Positions 42,479 to 50,800 of a stretch of 64,000 nucleotides of DNA are shown piece after piece. The DNA comes from Bradyrhizobium sp. ISRA464 (GTDB lineage: Bacteria; Pseudomonadota; Alphaproteobacteria; Rhizobiales; Xanthobacteraceae). Location of the stretch: the NCBI RefSeq assembly GCF_029910095.1, contig NZ_CP094526.1, positions 7,564,001 through 7,628,000 of the forward strand. The letters run 5' to 3'. The notes beneath the pieces are model-generated. The model searched no databases and was not told the origin of the DNA. It saw nothing but the letters and a program-made list of their open reading frames with translations. Made by a program: the position numbers and the translations under genes. Position 1 is the stretch's first letter; every line of letters begins with the position of its first letter.

Positions 42479-43431
42479 TCAGTAGCGAATGAGCCCGAAC
42501 AGGCCGAATAGCCCGCCTGCATCTTGCCAAGCCTCGGCGACCCTCCATCCTCCAGAGCGGGCAAGCCGCTCGAAGCTTTCCGCAGTATATTTTCGAGAGC
42601 TCTCAGTGTGGATGGTTTCCGACGTTCTGAAGTGGAACGTGTGCCCGCAGAGTGTAACGCGCTGATCGCATAAGCTGACCAGGTGCATCTCTACGGCTTG
42701 CTCGATCTCGTTCCAGCGCGCCACGTGCTTGAACTGCTCTAAACGGAAGTCGCCGCCCAGTTCGGTGTTGATCCGCTCTAGGAGGTTGAGGTTAAAAGCG
42801 GCCGTCACACCCGCGCTGTCGTCGTAAGCACGCAGAAGCGTATCTACGCTTTTTTGAAGATCGACACCGATGATGGCGCGTCCGTCGTCGCCTAGGTGTC
42901 GTCCCATCTGTCTAAGCAAGGTCTTCGCCTCGATCGTGTTCAAGTTCCCCATCGTCGAGCCCGGGAAAAATCCAGTCCTGCCGCCGCCGGAGCCCTCAAA
43001 CGGAAGCTCAAATACATCCAGGAAATCGCGCTCGATGGGGCGAACCCAGAGCGATGGGAAGCGCGAAGCGATCCTCTTCGAAGTTTCTGCAAGGAAGGCG
43101 TCGGCGATGTCGATCGGCACGTAGCCTTGCGGGTTACGCAGCCCTGCAAGCACAAGCTCAGTCTTAACGCCGGCTCCCGCACCATACTCGACGAGAATCG
43201 TGCCAGACTCTACAAAATCGGCGATGTCACTCTGCCGCTCTCGCAAGATCGACGTTTCGGCTCGAGTCAGGTAATACTCATCCTGCCTCGTTATTCTTCA
43301 AAAAGTGCGGATCCTCGCTCGTCGTACAACCAACGGCTCGGTAGTGTCTTCACATCAGCGGATAATCCGCCGACGACGTCTCGGGCAAATGCATTTTCAA
43401 CAGCGTCGATGCTGTTATTTACGTGAAGCAT
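42479..43431 (-). pseudogene. egtD: EgtD-type histidine N-alpha-methyltransferase, single frameshift
   Basis: Would trimethylate histidine to hercynine, the first step to the antioxidant ergothioneine. From ATG 43431 the frame reads AFARDVVGGLSADVKTLPSRW and LYDERGSALFEE, then stops. One added base near 43292 (GAAGAATAACG to GAAGAAATAACG) restores EEITRQDEYYLTRAETSIL and joins the long downstream frame, with the SAM motif VEYGAGAGVKTEL and FFPGSTMGNLN. The break is in a short A-run, so it may be a recent mutation or a base-calling error. No other egt gene is nearby. Confidence 0.85.
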
Positions 43432-43525
43432 AGTTTCCGCTCTCGGTGACACGGCGGATGACGGGCCGCGGTAAACTTGCGGCCGATATCATCACCGTGA
43501 ATTCTTGCCTGGCGCAGCGCGTATG

Positions 43526-43933
43526 TTATTTGACGGGCGTGGTCAGCGCTTTGTCATTGGTGTCGAGGACGAAGACAGCGAGCAGCTTTGCTGGCTCTGT
43601 CTTGCTCGCGTTGCGGCTGATCGAATGGAGCGCGCCCGGCGGTTCCGACCAGCTCTCGCCTGCCCGATAGATGCGCGTCTCGCCGTCATTCACCTTCGAT
43701 TCGATCGCGCCCGAGATCACGTAGGCGTAGATGAAAGCCGACTTCGCGTGGGTGTGGGACGGAGAGGCCGCGCCCGGCGCGTAATCGACTTCCACGGCGA
43801 TCAGCGACTTGCCAGGAATATTGGGAATCGACGCCTCGAAGTTCTTCGTGACGGTTTGCGCTTCGCTATTTTGGGCGGCCATCGAGAAGGCGAAGGCGGC
43901 GCAGGTAGCGGCGATAATGGTTCGGATCTTCAC
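43526..43933 (-). CDS. Secreted cupin-domain protein
   Basis: About 135-residue periplasmic cupin. The start is probably GTG 43933, which has AAGGAG 7 bp upstream and begins the signal peptide (KIRTIIAATCAAFAFSMAAQ); an ATG 42 bp upstream lacks a site. The metal-binding motif is visible as SHTHAKSAFIYAYVISG with YRAGESWSEPPGALH. Small secreted cupins of this type are commonly annotated as quercetinase-like or of unknown function. It is in the same direction as, and downstream of, the MFS gene. Confidence 0.85.
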   Translation of the reverse strand: MKIRTIIAATCAAFAFSMAAQNSEAQTVTKNFEASIPNIPGKSLIAVEVDYAPGAASPSHTHAKSAFIYAYVISGAIESKVNDGETRIYRAGESWSEPPGALHSISRNASKTEPAKLLAVFVLDTNDKALTTPVK

Positions 43934-44023
43934 GGGCTTTCTCCTTCTGCCTATAGGTTGGTCTTCGTTCTTCATTGTTTCCTCTCGGCCTTGCCGGCCT
44001 GCTGATTACGGACACCGAACGGG

Positions 44024-45460
44024 TCAGTCTCGCGGGATGAAATCGACGTGGGGCCCCGGCTCGATAATGAACACCGCGAGCGTGGCCAGAACGCAGGCGA
44101 CCGCGGCGGCAGCCATCGCCATGTGGAATCCCGAGAACAGCTGAGGACCGTCCTGCTGCAGGACGCCGCCGAGCAGAGCAATGGCGAAGAGCGACCCGGC
44201 GCGCGAGACAGCGCTGTTGATGCCAGACGCGGTTCCGGCGCGATCGGACTCGACGGAGGTGAGGACGAGGGTCGTCAGGGGCGCAATCGCCAGGCCCATG
44301 CCCAGCGCCAGCAACAGGGTGCTGGGGAAGATGTCCGCCCAATAGGTCGCGTTCGGACCAACACGGAGCGCCATGGTGCATCCCGAGGCCGCGACGGCGC
44401 CGCCGGCAAACAATGGCAAGCGCCGACCAAACCGGCGGCAGAGCATGCCGGCGAGCGGCGAGACGACCGTAATCAGCACTTGCAGGGGAATAAAGGCCAG
44501 GCCCGCCACCAGCATCGGCAGGTGCGCGCCCCGGATCATCACGAACGGGATTAAGGTTAGCATGACCGTGAACGACCCGTAGAGGAGCGCGGTGAACAGG
44601 TTCGCGCCGACGACCGACCGCGAGGCGAAGAGGGACGGGGGCAGCATGGCGTTGTCGCCTAATCGCCGTTGGGTCACGATGGTGCCGACTAAGCCGCCCA
44701 GACCGACGATCAGGGTGACGAGCACCCAAAGGTTCGGACCGGAACCGTTAGTCAGGCTGGTCAGCCCCGCGCCCAGCCCGCCGAGCCCGACTGTCGACAG
44801 GACCGCACCACGGACGTCGACACCGGCGTGACCGGCCGGCGAGTCCTTGGGTATCCACACGGCGCCGACGGCCAGCGCGCTGGCGACAAAGGGCAGGAGC
44901 ATCAGAAAGGTCGTCCGCCAAGAACCGTGATCGAGGATCGCGCCGGCGATCGCGGGCGCGACCCCGCTGGCGATCGCGGCGGCGGCGGACCAGATGCCGA
45001 CCGCACGGGCTTTCTTGTCGGCGGAAAAGGCTCGCCCAAGCACGGAAAGGCTGTTGGGCAGTATCACGGCTTCGCCCAAGCCCTGCAGGAAGCGGCCGAC
45101 GATGAGCGACGCCAAGCTCGGCGCGAAACCAATCGCGGCCGCGCCCAGGCCGTAGAGACCGATCCCCGCGAGGAAGATCCGCTTCCGTCCGAACCGGTCA
45201 CCTAGAGCGCCGGCGACTAAGGTCAGGGCCGCGAGCGGCAGGAGCTCGGCGTTCATCACCCACTGCAGGTCGAGCGGCGACAGGTGCATGTCCCGGCCAA
45301 TCGCCGCGAGCGCGACTGTGACGACAGCGCTGCTGACGAACACGAGGCAGCCGCCCAGGCTTGACGCGGCGAGCACCTTGGTTCTGCCCTGCGCGCCGAT
45401 GGCCCTAGGCTCGGAGAGCGCCAAGCCGCGGTCGGTCAGGATCAGGGACGCGCTGCTCAC
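44024..45460 (-). CDS. MFS drug transporter, DHA2 type (14 helices)
   Basis: 478-residue proton antiporter. The motif-A loop between helices 2 and 3 is GALGDRFGRKRIF, and motif C-like text (GIWSAAAAIASGVAPAIAGAIL) is in helix 5. The start is GTG 45460, whose GTGA overlaps the stop of an upstream truncated gene, probably a TetR regulator. Substrates are unknown; family members export drugs, dyes or toxic aromatics. An IS cluster begins 130 bp upstream, so its original promoter and regulator have been cut off. Confidence 0.92.
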   Translation of the reverse strand: MSSASLILTDRGLALSEPRAIGAQGRTKVLAASSLGGCLVFVSSAVVTVALAAIGRDMHLSPLDLQWVMNAELLPLAALTLVAGALGDRFGRKRIFLAGIGLYGLGAAAIGFAPSLASLIVGRFLQGLGEAVILPNSLSVLGRAFSADKKARAVGIWSAAAAIASGVAPAIAGAILDHGSWRTTFLMLLPFVASALAVGAVWIPKDSPAGHAGVDVRGAVLSTVGLGGLGAGLTSLTNGSGPNLWVLVTLIVGLGGLVGTIVTQRRLGDNAMLPPSLFASRSVVGANLFTALLYGSFTVMLTLIPFVMIRGAHLPMLVAGLAFIPLQVLITVVSPLAGMLCRRFGRRLPLFAGGAVAASGCTMALRVGPNATYWADIFPSTLLLALGMGLAIAPLTTLVLTSVESDRAGTASGINSAVSRAGSLFAIALLGGVLQQDGPQLFSGFHMAMAAAAVACVLATLAVFIIEPGPHVDFIPRD

Positions 45461-45584
45461 GACCTAATCCCTCGGATCACGTCGCGCGATTCGCGGCGCG
45501 CGAGCTCATCGGCCAACAGCCTGACGCCGAGCCGCCGCGTCCGTTCGCGGATCACTCCTCGCAACATCAACTCAATCTCAAGCC
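45457..45584 (-). pseudogene. Probable TetR-type regulator C-terminal remnant, cut by IS1182
   Basis: Text LGLEIELMLRGVIRERTRR and LLADELARRESRDVIRG ends in a stop that overlaps the MFS start. Across the IS1182/IS630 cluster, the DNA at 48153 onward continues the same frame as DRFDRRCLCN, giving CLCNLGLEIE, which resembles the C-terminal domain of TetR regulators. The helix-turn-helix is not found, so only a fragment remains. Confidence 0.35.
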
Positions 45585-45588
45585 CTAG

Positions 45589-47029
45589 GAGGCTGTCTGA
45601 GTAGTCGCTGGTCAAGAGGGTGCGAGTCTGATTCTTTGCGTGCGCATGAGCAAGGATTTTCGCCCCTGGAAGATCGATGAGGCGCAGCTTCTGCCGCCGA
45701 GCGTGCAGGATTATGTGGCGAAGGACCACCTGTCGCGGCTGATTGTGTCGCTGGTGCGAGAGAGCCTCGACCTATCTGCGATCACCGCCAGCTACCGGAG
45801 CGGGCTTGGACAGCCGCCGTTTGATCCGCGGATGATGACGGCGCTACTTCTGCACGGTTATGCGAGCGGCATCTACTCGTCGCGCCGGATCGCCAAGGCG
45901 GCCGTGGATCGGGCGGACTTTATGATGATTGTGGCGGGCGACCCGCCGGACTTCCGCACGATCTCGGAATTCCGCAAGCGGCACCTTGAGGCCTTGGCGG
46001 GTCTGTTTGTTCAGGTGTTGAAGCTTGCTGAGAAGGCTGGGTTGGTGAAGCTCGGGCACGTGGCGCTTGATGGCACCAAGATCAAGGCGAACGCATCGAA
46101 GCACAAGGCCATGAGCTACGAGCGCATGAAGAAGCGAGAAGCAGAGCTTCAAGCCGAGGTCGATCGCTGGCTTGAAGCGGCCGAGGCGGCGGATGCCGAG
46201 GAGGACCGGCTCTACGGCAACAAGCGCGGCGATGAGCTGCCGGACTGGGTGGCCGACAAGGAGAAGCGCCTGGCCAAGATCCGCGAGGCCAAGGCCGAGC
46301 TCGAGGCGGAAGCCAAAGCCGCCGCCGAGGAGGAACTGCGGCGCCGGGCCGAGGTGGAAAAGAAGCGCATTGCGGAAGGGCGGAAAAAGAACGGCAAGAC
46401 GCCGGCACCGCCGAAAGCGGAGCCCGAGGGCAAAGCGCAGCGCAACTTCACGGATCCGGACAGCCGCATCCTGAAGACCAAGGACGGGTACATCCAAGGC
46501 TACAATGCCCAGGCCGCTGTCGATGGAACGGCCCAGATCATCGTTGCGCACGGGCTCACTGCGCGCATGAGCGATCATGGCCAACTCGTAGGGCTGATTG
46601 ACGGCATTGAGGCCAATCTCGGCGTCACGCCGAAGGAAGCCTCGGCCGATAGCGGCTATCTGAGCGAGGCCAACCTGCAAACCCTCGCCGATCGCCACAT
46701 CAGCGCTTACGTCGCGATCGGGCGCGCCAAGCATGCCGCCGAAGGCAAGCGAACCATGACCGGAGCGCTCACCAAAGCCATGCGGGCCAAGCTCAAGCGC
46801 GCCGGCTGGCGAAGCCGCTACCGGCTCAGGAAGCAAATCGTCGAACCGGTGTTCGGGCAGATCAAGCAGGCGCGCGGGTTCAGGCAGTTCCTGCTGCGTG
46901 GCATCGAGAAAGTGACGGCCGAGTGGGCGTTGATCTGCACCACCCACAACCTCACAAAGCTCGCAAGAGCCGCTTGAGCAAGCTATCGTTCATCAACAAG
47001 CCCGATACCAGCGCTATCTGGACGGGCTC
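45589..47029 (+). mobile_element. IS1182-family insertion sequence, copy 2
   Basis: 1441 bp, same length and transposase protein as copy 1 but in the opposite orientation. It is flanked by CTAG at 45585-45588; at the right side CTAG begins at 47030 and has itself been split by an IS630 insertion at its TA. Confidence 0.92.
45646..46977 (+). CDS. IS1182-family DDE transposase (copy 2)
   Basis: 443 residues, identical in sequence to the copy 1 transposase at 8146-9477. Domain layout is the same: helical N-terminus, GHVALDGTKIKANAS, charged coiled-coil insert and C-terminal DDE part with VEPVFGQIKQARG. The frame is intact. Identity between the two copies indicates recent transposition or gene conversion. 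Confidence 0.93.
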   Translation: MSKDFRPWKIDEAQLLPPSVQDYVAKDHLSRLIVSLVRESLDLSAITASYRSGLGQPPFDPRMMTALLLHGYASGIYSSRRIAKAAVDRADFMMIVAGDPPDFRTISEFRKRHLEALAGLFVQVLKLAEKAGLVKLGHVALDGTKIKANASKHKAMSYERMKKREAELQAEVDRWLEAAEAADAEEDRLYGNKRGDELPDWVADKEKRLAKIREAKAELEAEAKAAAEEELRRRAEVEKKRIAEGRKKNGKTPAPPKAEPEGKAQRNFTDPDSRILKTKDGYIQGYNAQAAVDGTAQIIVAHGLTARMSDHGQLVGLIDGIEANLGVTPKEASADSGYLSEANLQTLADRHISAYVAIGRAKHAAEGKRTMTGALTKAMRAKLKRAGWRSRYRLRKQIVEPVFGQIKQARGFRQFLLRGIEKVTAEWALICTTHNLTKLARAA

Positions 47030-47032
47030 CTA

Positions 47033-48150
47033 GTACCCACTTTTCTTGGATCGTGAGTCGTGATTCAAGATATGGATGATACCCGAAGCAAGAGAAGTCC
47101 ACCTTTCGAGGAAAGATCGCAAGGTGCTTGAGGCGTGCTGTCGCTCACCGATGACGTTGCTGCGCGATTTGAAGCGGGCGCGGATAGTTCTGTTGGCGGC
47201 GGACGGGCGCAGCACCCGATCGATCGCCAAGGAAGTTGGGGTCCAGCCGCGGATTGTCAGCCTTTGGCGGCATCGTTATGCCGACCAAGGCCTTGAAGGG
47301 CTGCAAGACAAGCCGCGCCCGGGCAAGCAGCCGATCTATACGAAGGCCACGGACAAGCGGATTCTGAAGCTGCTGGACCAGCCGCCCCCGCAAGGGTTCG
47401 CACGCTGGACCGGGCCCCTGCTGGCCGAGGCGCTGGGCGATGTTGACGTCCAATATGTCTGGCGGTTTCTGCGCAGCCACAAGATCGACCTCGCGGCTCG
47501 CAAGTCCTGGTGCGAGAGCAACGACCCGAACTTCACGGCCAAAGCCGCCGATGTTGTCGGCCTCTATGTCGCCCCGCCCGCGAAGGCCATTGTGCTGTGC
47601 GTGGACGAGAAGCCCTCGATCCAGGCTTTGGAGCGAGCGCAGGGTTATCTGAAACTGCCCAATGGCCGCGCCTTGACCGGCCAGAGCCACGACTACAAGC
47701 GGCATGGCACCACAACATTGTTTGCGGCACTCGAAGTCGCCACCGGGAAGATCATCGCGACGCATTCAAAACGGCGGCGCCGCGTCGAGTTTCTCGGCTT
47801 CATGACCAGCGTCACCGCGGCCTTTCCGGGCCGGAAGCTTCACGTCATCCTCGACAATCTCAACATCCACAAGAAGAACGAGGACTGGCTCAAGGCCCAT
47901 CCCAATGTGCAATTCCATTTCACGCCGACGAGTGCGTCCTGGCTCAATCAGGTCGAGGTGTGGTTTTCGATCCTGCAGGGGCAGTCGCTCAGCGGCACCT
48001 CCTTCACAAGCCTCAAGCAGCTTCAGGATCACATCGATGCCTACGTCACCGCATACAACGGCAGAGCCGAGCCCTTCGTCTGGACCAAGAAAAAGGTCCG
48101 TCAACGCCGATTCAAAGGCCGCCGTATCACCCAGCTCTGATTCCGGGTAC
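47033..48150 (+). mobile_element. IS630-family insertion sequence nested in the IS1182 target duplication
   Basis: About 1118 bp, ends GTACCC and GGGTAC, flanked by TA on each side (47031-47032 and 48151-48152), as expected for IS630. The TA used is the centre of the CTAG duplication at the right end of IS1182 copy 2; the final G of that CTAG is now at 48153. So IS630 arrived after IS1182. Confidence 0.85.
47076..48140 (+). CDS. IS630-family transposase
   Basis: 354-residue transposase with an N-terminal helix-turn-helix region (RSTRSIAKEVGVQPRIVSLW) and a DDE domain. Catalytic positions are visible as VLCVDEKPSIQA, VILDNLNIHKKNEDWL and SWLNQVEVWFSIL. The frame starts at ATG 47076, close to the left end, and ends 10 bp before the right terminal repeat. 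Intact, so potentially active. Confidence 0.93.
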   Translation: MIPEAREVHLSRKDRKVLEACCRSPMTLLRDLKRARIVLLAADGRSTRSIAKEVGVQPRIVSLWRHRYADQGLEGLQDKPRPGKQPIYTKATDKRILKLLDQPPPQGFARWTGPLLAEALGDVDVQYVWRFLRSHKIDLAARKSWCESNDPNFTAKAADVVGLYVAPPAKAIVLCVDEKPSIQALERAQGYLKLPNGRALTGQSHDYKRHGTTTLFAALEVATGKIIATHSKRRRRVEFLGFMTSVTAAFPGRKLHVILDNLNIHKKNEDWLKAHPNVQFHFTPTSASWLNQVEVWFSILQGQSLSGTSFTSLKQLQDHIDAYVTAYNGRAEPFVWTKKKVRQRRFKGRRITQL

Positions 48151-48247
48151 TAGATTGCAAAGGCAGCGACGGTCGAAACGATCGCCACAATTCAAAAGGC
48201 CGACGATGATCCGCGAGGCGCGTAGAAGCGCTCGTCGACCCGAGTAC

Positions 48248-49165
48248 TCACGGACGAACGCGGATGATCGTCTTGCCGCTGATCCGTTTGGTCGGATTGA
48301 AAGCGGCTACGGCATCGTCGAGGGTCGCGATGTTGCCGATGTTCGCCCGCAGTCGTCCGTCCCGCACTCGCTGGACAATCTCACCCAATTGGGCGCGATC
48401 GGACACGAGAACAAAGTCGATCGCCAAGCCGTCGGCGGGCCGCGCCTCGGTCGGGCCGGCGATGGTCACCAGCGTTCCTCCGGTTCGAATCAGGCCTGCG
48501 GACCGCTTCGCGATGTCGCCGCCGAAGACATCGAAAACCAGATCGACTTGGCCGACGTCTTCTAGGGCGTCGTTCTCGAGGGCCACGAACTCCTGTGCGC
48601 CGAAGTCGAGCGCCGCCTGACGGTGGGCGGCGCGTCCGGTGCCGATGACGTAGGCGCCGGCCTCACGTGCGAGTTGGGTCACCATCGACCCAACTGCGCC
48701 AGCCGCGCCGTGCACGAGGATGCTCTGCCCCGCCTGAAGGCGACCGTGCAGGAATAATCCTTGCCACGCGGTCAGGCCCGGCATCGCCACGCTCGCACCC
48801 ACCGTGAAGTCGACGTCGCCCGGCAGCGGCGCGAGGTTGCGTGCCTCGACGGCCACATACTCCGCCAGCGTGCCGCCGCGATACGAGTCCGTGAGGCCAA
48901 ACACCCGCTGTCCCACCGACAACCCCCTCGTGCCATAGCCAAGGGCGGTGACCACTCCGGCCAGCTCTTGCCCGGGAATCACCGGCGCCCGATCACGGCC
49001 GAAGCGATCAGTCCAAGTCGAGGGCCACGTCAGCTCATCCCAGGTGAATCCCGACGCATGAACCTGAACGACGACGTCGTTTATCGCTGCGTGCGGCTCG
49101 GGCTGGTCCACCAGCTTCATCCCCGCCGTTCCAGCGGCCTGGTCCGCTACCACAATCGCCTTCAT
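48248..49165 (-). CDS. NADP-dependent quinone oxidoreductase (MDR superfamily), copy 2
   Basis: 305-residue paralogue of the gene at 30474, with DVVVQVHASGFTWDELTWPS, PGQELAGVV, the Rossmann VHGAAGAVGSMVTQLAREAGA and the same SGKTIIRVRP terminus. I start at ATG 49165 (MKAIVVADQAAG), with GAGGAGACA upstream; the frame is open to 49471 but that part is not homologous to anything. It lies between the IS cluster and a cytochrome P460 gene, all leftward. No copy of the recurring element is seen before it. Confidence 0.92.
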   Translation of the reverse strand: MKAIVVADQAAGTAGMKLVDQPEPHAAINDVVVQVHASGFTWDELTWPSTWTDRFGRDRAPVIPGQELAGVVTALGYGTRGLSVGQRVFGLTDSYRGGTLAEYVAVEARNLAPLPGDVDFTVGASVAMPGLTAWQGLFLHGRLQAGQSILVHGAAGAVGSMVTQLAREAGAYVIGTGRAAHRQAALDFGAQEFVALENDALEDVGQVDLVFDVFGGDIAKRSAGLIRTGGTLVTIAGPTEARPADGLAIDFVLVSDRAQLGEIVQRVRDGRLRANIGNIATLDDAVAAFNPTKRISGKTIIRVRP

Positions 49166-49286
49166 GTAAATTGTCTCCTCGATTGTTTGCCTGTTTGCTG
49201 GACATGTTCCGGCGATAGGAGCCCCTTCGACATCTCTTGCCAGGGGCACCCCTGTGCTGGGAAACCGGTAGCGTTCGCTGAAGATT

Positions 49287-49922
49287 TCACTTGTCCAGCA
49301 GCGGATAGAATTGGGTCCAGACGTCGTCTTTCTTAGCGCTCGCCATGTGGCAGAACGCGCATTCGGACTTTGGCTGCAGCTTGGCTGTCGGCGCCTTCGG
49401 CTCGTGATGATTGAAGTTGTAGTAACCCCAGCCTCCGGTGTCGGCGTAGCGCTTGCTATCCTTGACCGCAACGTCGGCGCCGTTCAGCTCTCCCGGGAAG
49501 AAGCCTCGCCCGGAGGCCTCGGTGCGCGACCCATCCGGGTTCTCGGCTGGGAGTGTCAGCTGTAGTTCCTTGAAGAAGATCGTTCCCTCCGGAAACTCAC
49601 CTGTCTTCTTGTAGAGCTCGTACGAGCCCGGCTCGATGTAGACGTTGTGAAATTCGGGAAAATTGGCCTTCCCGCCGTTGAGCGCATTCGGAGTGAGCGG
49701 TGAGCCGACGAACACCCACTCATTGAAATTCTTCGGCAGGATCAAGTCGCCCGATGCGGTATATTCGGGGAGATAGCGCTTCCTCGTCGGTGCGCCGCCG
49801 TTATTGGATTCGGACTGCGCGAATACAGCCGTTATAGCAACTGCGCTGAAAACCGCTCCGGCGATCAGTAGGGTAAGGCGCCTACCTTTTTTCTCCATGA
49901 CCATACTTTTCTTCCTACGCAA
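49287..49922 (-). CDS. Cytochrome P460-family secreted heme protein, copy A
   Basis: 211-residue periplasmic c-type heme protein. A basic start and hydrophobic segment (LTLLIAGAVFSAVAITAVFA) act as signal peptide. The mature domain has P460-family text (YKKTGEFPEGTIFFKELQ, GWGYYNFNHHEPKAP) and one heme site, CAFCH, near the C-terminus. P460 proteins oxidise hydroxylamine or act as heme sensors, and some relatives have a plain c-heme; which applies here is unclear. It is divergent from the peroxiredoxin gene at 50288, and element R4 lies between, pointing toward the peroxiredoxin. A second P460 gene is at 58413. Confidence 0.88.
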   Translation of the reverse strand: MRRKKSMVMEKKGRRLTLLIAGAVFSAVAITAVFAQSESNNGGAPTRKRYLPEYTASGDLILPKNFNEWVFVGSPLTPNALNGGKANFPEFHNVYIEPGSYELYKKTGEFPEGTIFFKELQLTLPAENPDGSRTEASGRGFFPGELNGADVAVKDSKRYADTGGWGYYNFNHHEPKAPTAKLQPKSECAFCHMASAKKDDVWTQFYPLLDK

Positions 49923-50110
49923 TTGAGTAATATTCGTCCCTGGTTGCCCTGGGCGTTACTCGATGATGAAATCTGCGACAGTGGCACCCATTGATCGCAG
50001 CGCAGGCCGAAATTTTCCAATAGCCGGCATATATAGTTTCCATAGCAGCGGGGAATATTGCTGCGACGGTCCTCTCTGCCATTCGCAAATCAAGGCAAGG
50101 TGCGCAGGCC

Positions 50111-50190
50111 GCGACGGCACCACGCCGCACGGCGAGGCAATAACGATCGTCTATCGACTCTATGGCGAGAGGTGATTTCCCTCGCCGTGG
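50111..50190 (+). promoter_or_regulatory. Recurring upstream element, copy R4 (before peroxiredoxin)
   Basis: Plus-strand ATAACGATCGTCTATC, then GACTCTATGGCGAGAGG and TGATTTCC, preceded by GCCGCACGGCGAGGC. Orientation is opposite to R1-R3, as is the gene that follows, so direction relative to the gene is kept. It ends about 100 bp before the start at 50288. It lies in the divergent spacer with the P460 gene. Confidence 0.58.
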
Positions 50191-50287
50191 GTTCGACCGC
50201 CATGGTGTGAGCCCGCATTTCTGTCGGAAGCGGTGAAGGATTATTCTGCGCTCTAAGCGCCAGACATTTCACACAAGGAGCGCGATT

Positions 50288-50767
50288 GTGGTGCTGCAAA
50301 ATAACGATGTCTTCCCCTCGCTGACTTTTGCTCGCACCGGTGGCGGCGAAATCCATTTGCCTGGCGATCTGGCCGGTGGATTCGGTGTGATCCTGTTCCA
50401 CCGCGGTTCCTGGTGTCCGTACTGCAACGCCCAGCTTGCCGCTTTTGCGCGAGCGGCGGACAAATTCGCCGAGGAGGGCATCAAGGTCGTCTCAGTATCG
50501 GTAGACGATCGGGAAAAGTCGGAGGCGCTCGTCGAACAGCATAAGCTCGGTTTCTCGGTCGCCTACGGCGCCGACGCACGAGCGGTTTCCGCGGTCACCG
50601 GCGCCTTCGTCAATGACAATCCCGTCTGTCTCCAGGCAACAGGCTTCGTCCTCAATCCCGAAGGCCGGATCGTGACAGCCGTCTATTCGACCCGCGCGAT
50701 TGGCCGTCTGATGCCCGACGATGTGCTGAGTTTTGTCCGCCACCTCAGATCTTCGGCAAAGAACTGA
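50288..50767 (+). CDS. Peroxiredoxin-like thioredoxin-fold protein
   Basis: 159-residue redoxin. The active site is CxxC in HRGSWCPYCNAQLAAFARA, with TGFVLNPEGRIVTAVY in the cis-Pro region. It lacks the N-terminal extension of the peroxiredoxins at 28981 and 63295. AAGGAG precedes a GTG start (consecutive GTG codons, either of which could be used). Probably a cytoplasmic peroxide or disulfide reductase. Followed after 33 bp by an MFS pump in the same direction; R4 upstream is the likely promoter of both. Confidence 0.9.
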   Translation: MVLQNNDVFPSLTFARTGGGEIHLPGDLAGGFGVILFHRGSWCPYCNAQLAAFARAADKFAEEGIKVVSVSVDDREKSEALVEQHKLGFSVAYGADARAVSAVTGAFVNDNPVCLQATGFVLNPEGRIVTAVYSTRAIGRLMPDDVLSFVRHLRSSAKN

Positions 50768-50800
50768 GGAACAGCGGCAAATTAGCAGGGAGGTCGATGA

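Noticed and set aside
4108..50190. CRISPR array or REP-type cluster
   Set aside because: Copies are single, kilobases apart, in intergenic DNA and oriented by gene; no spacer structure or cas gene exists.
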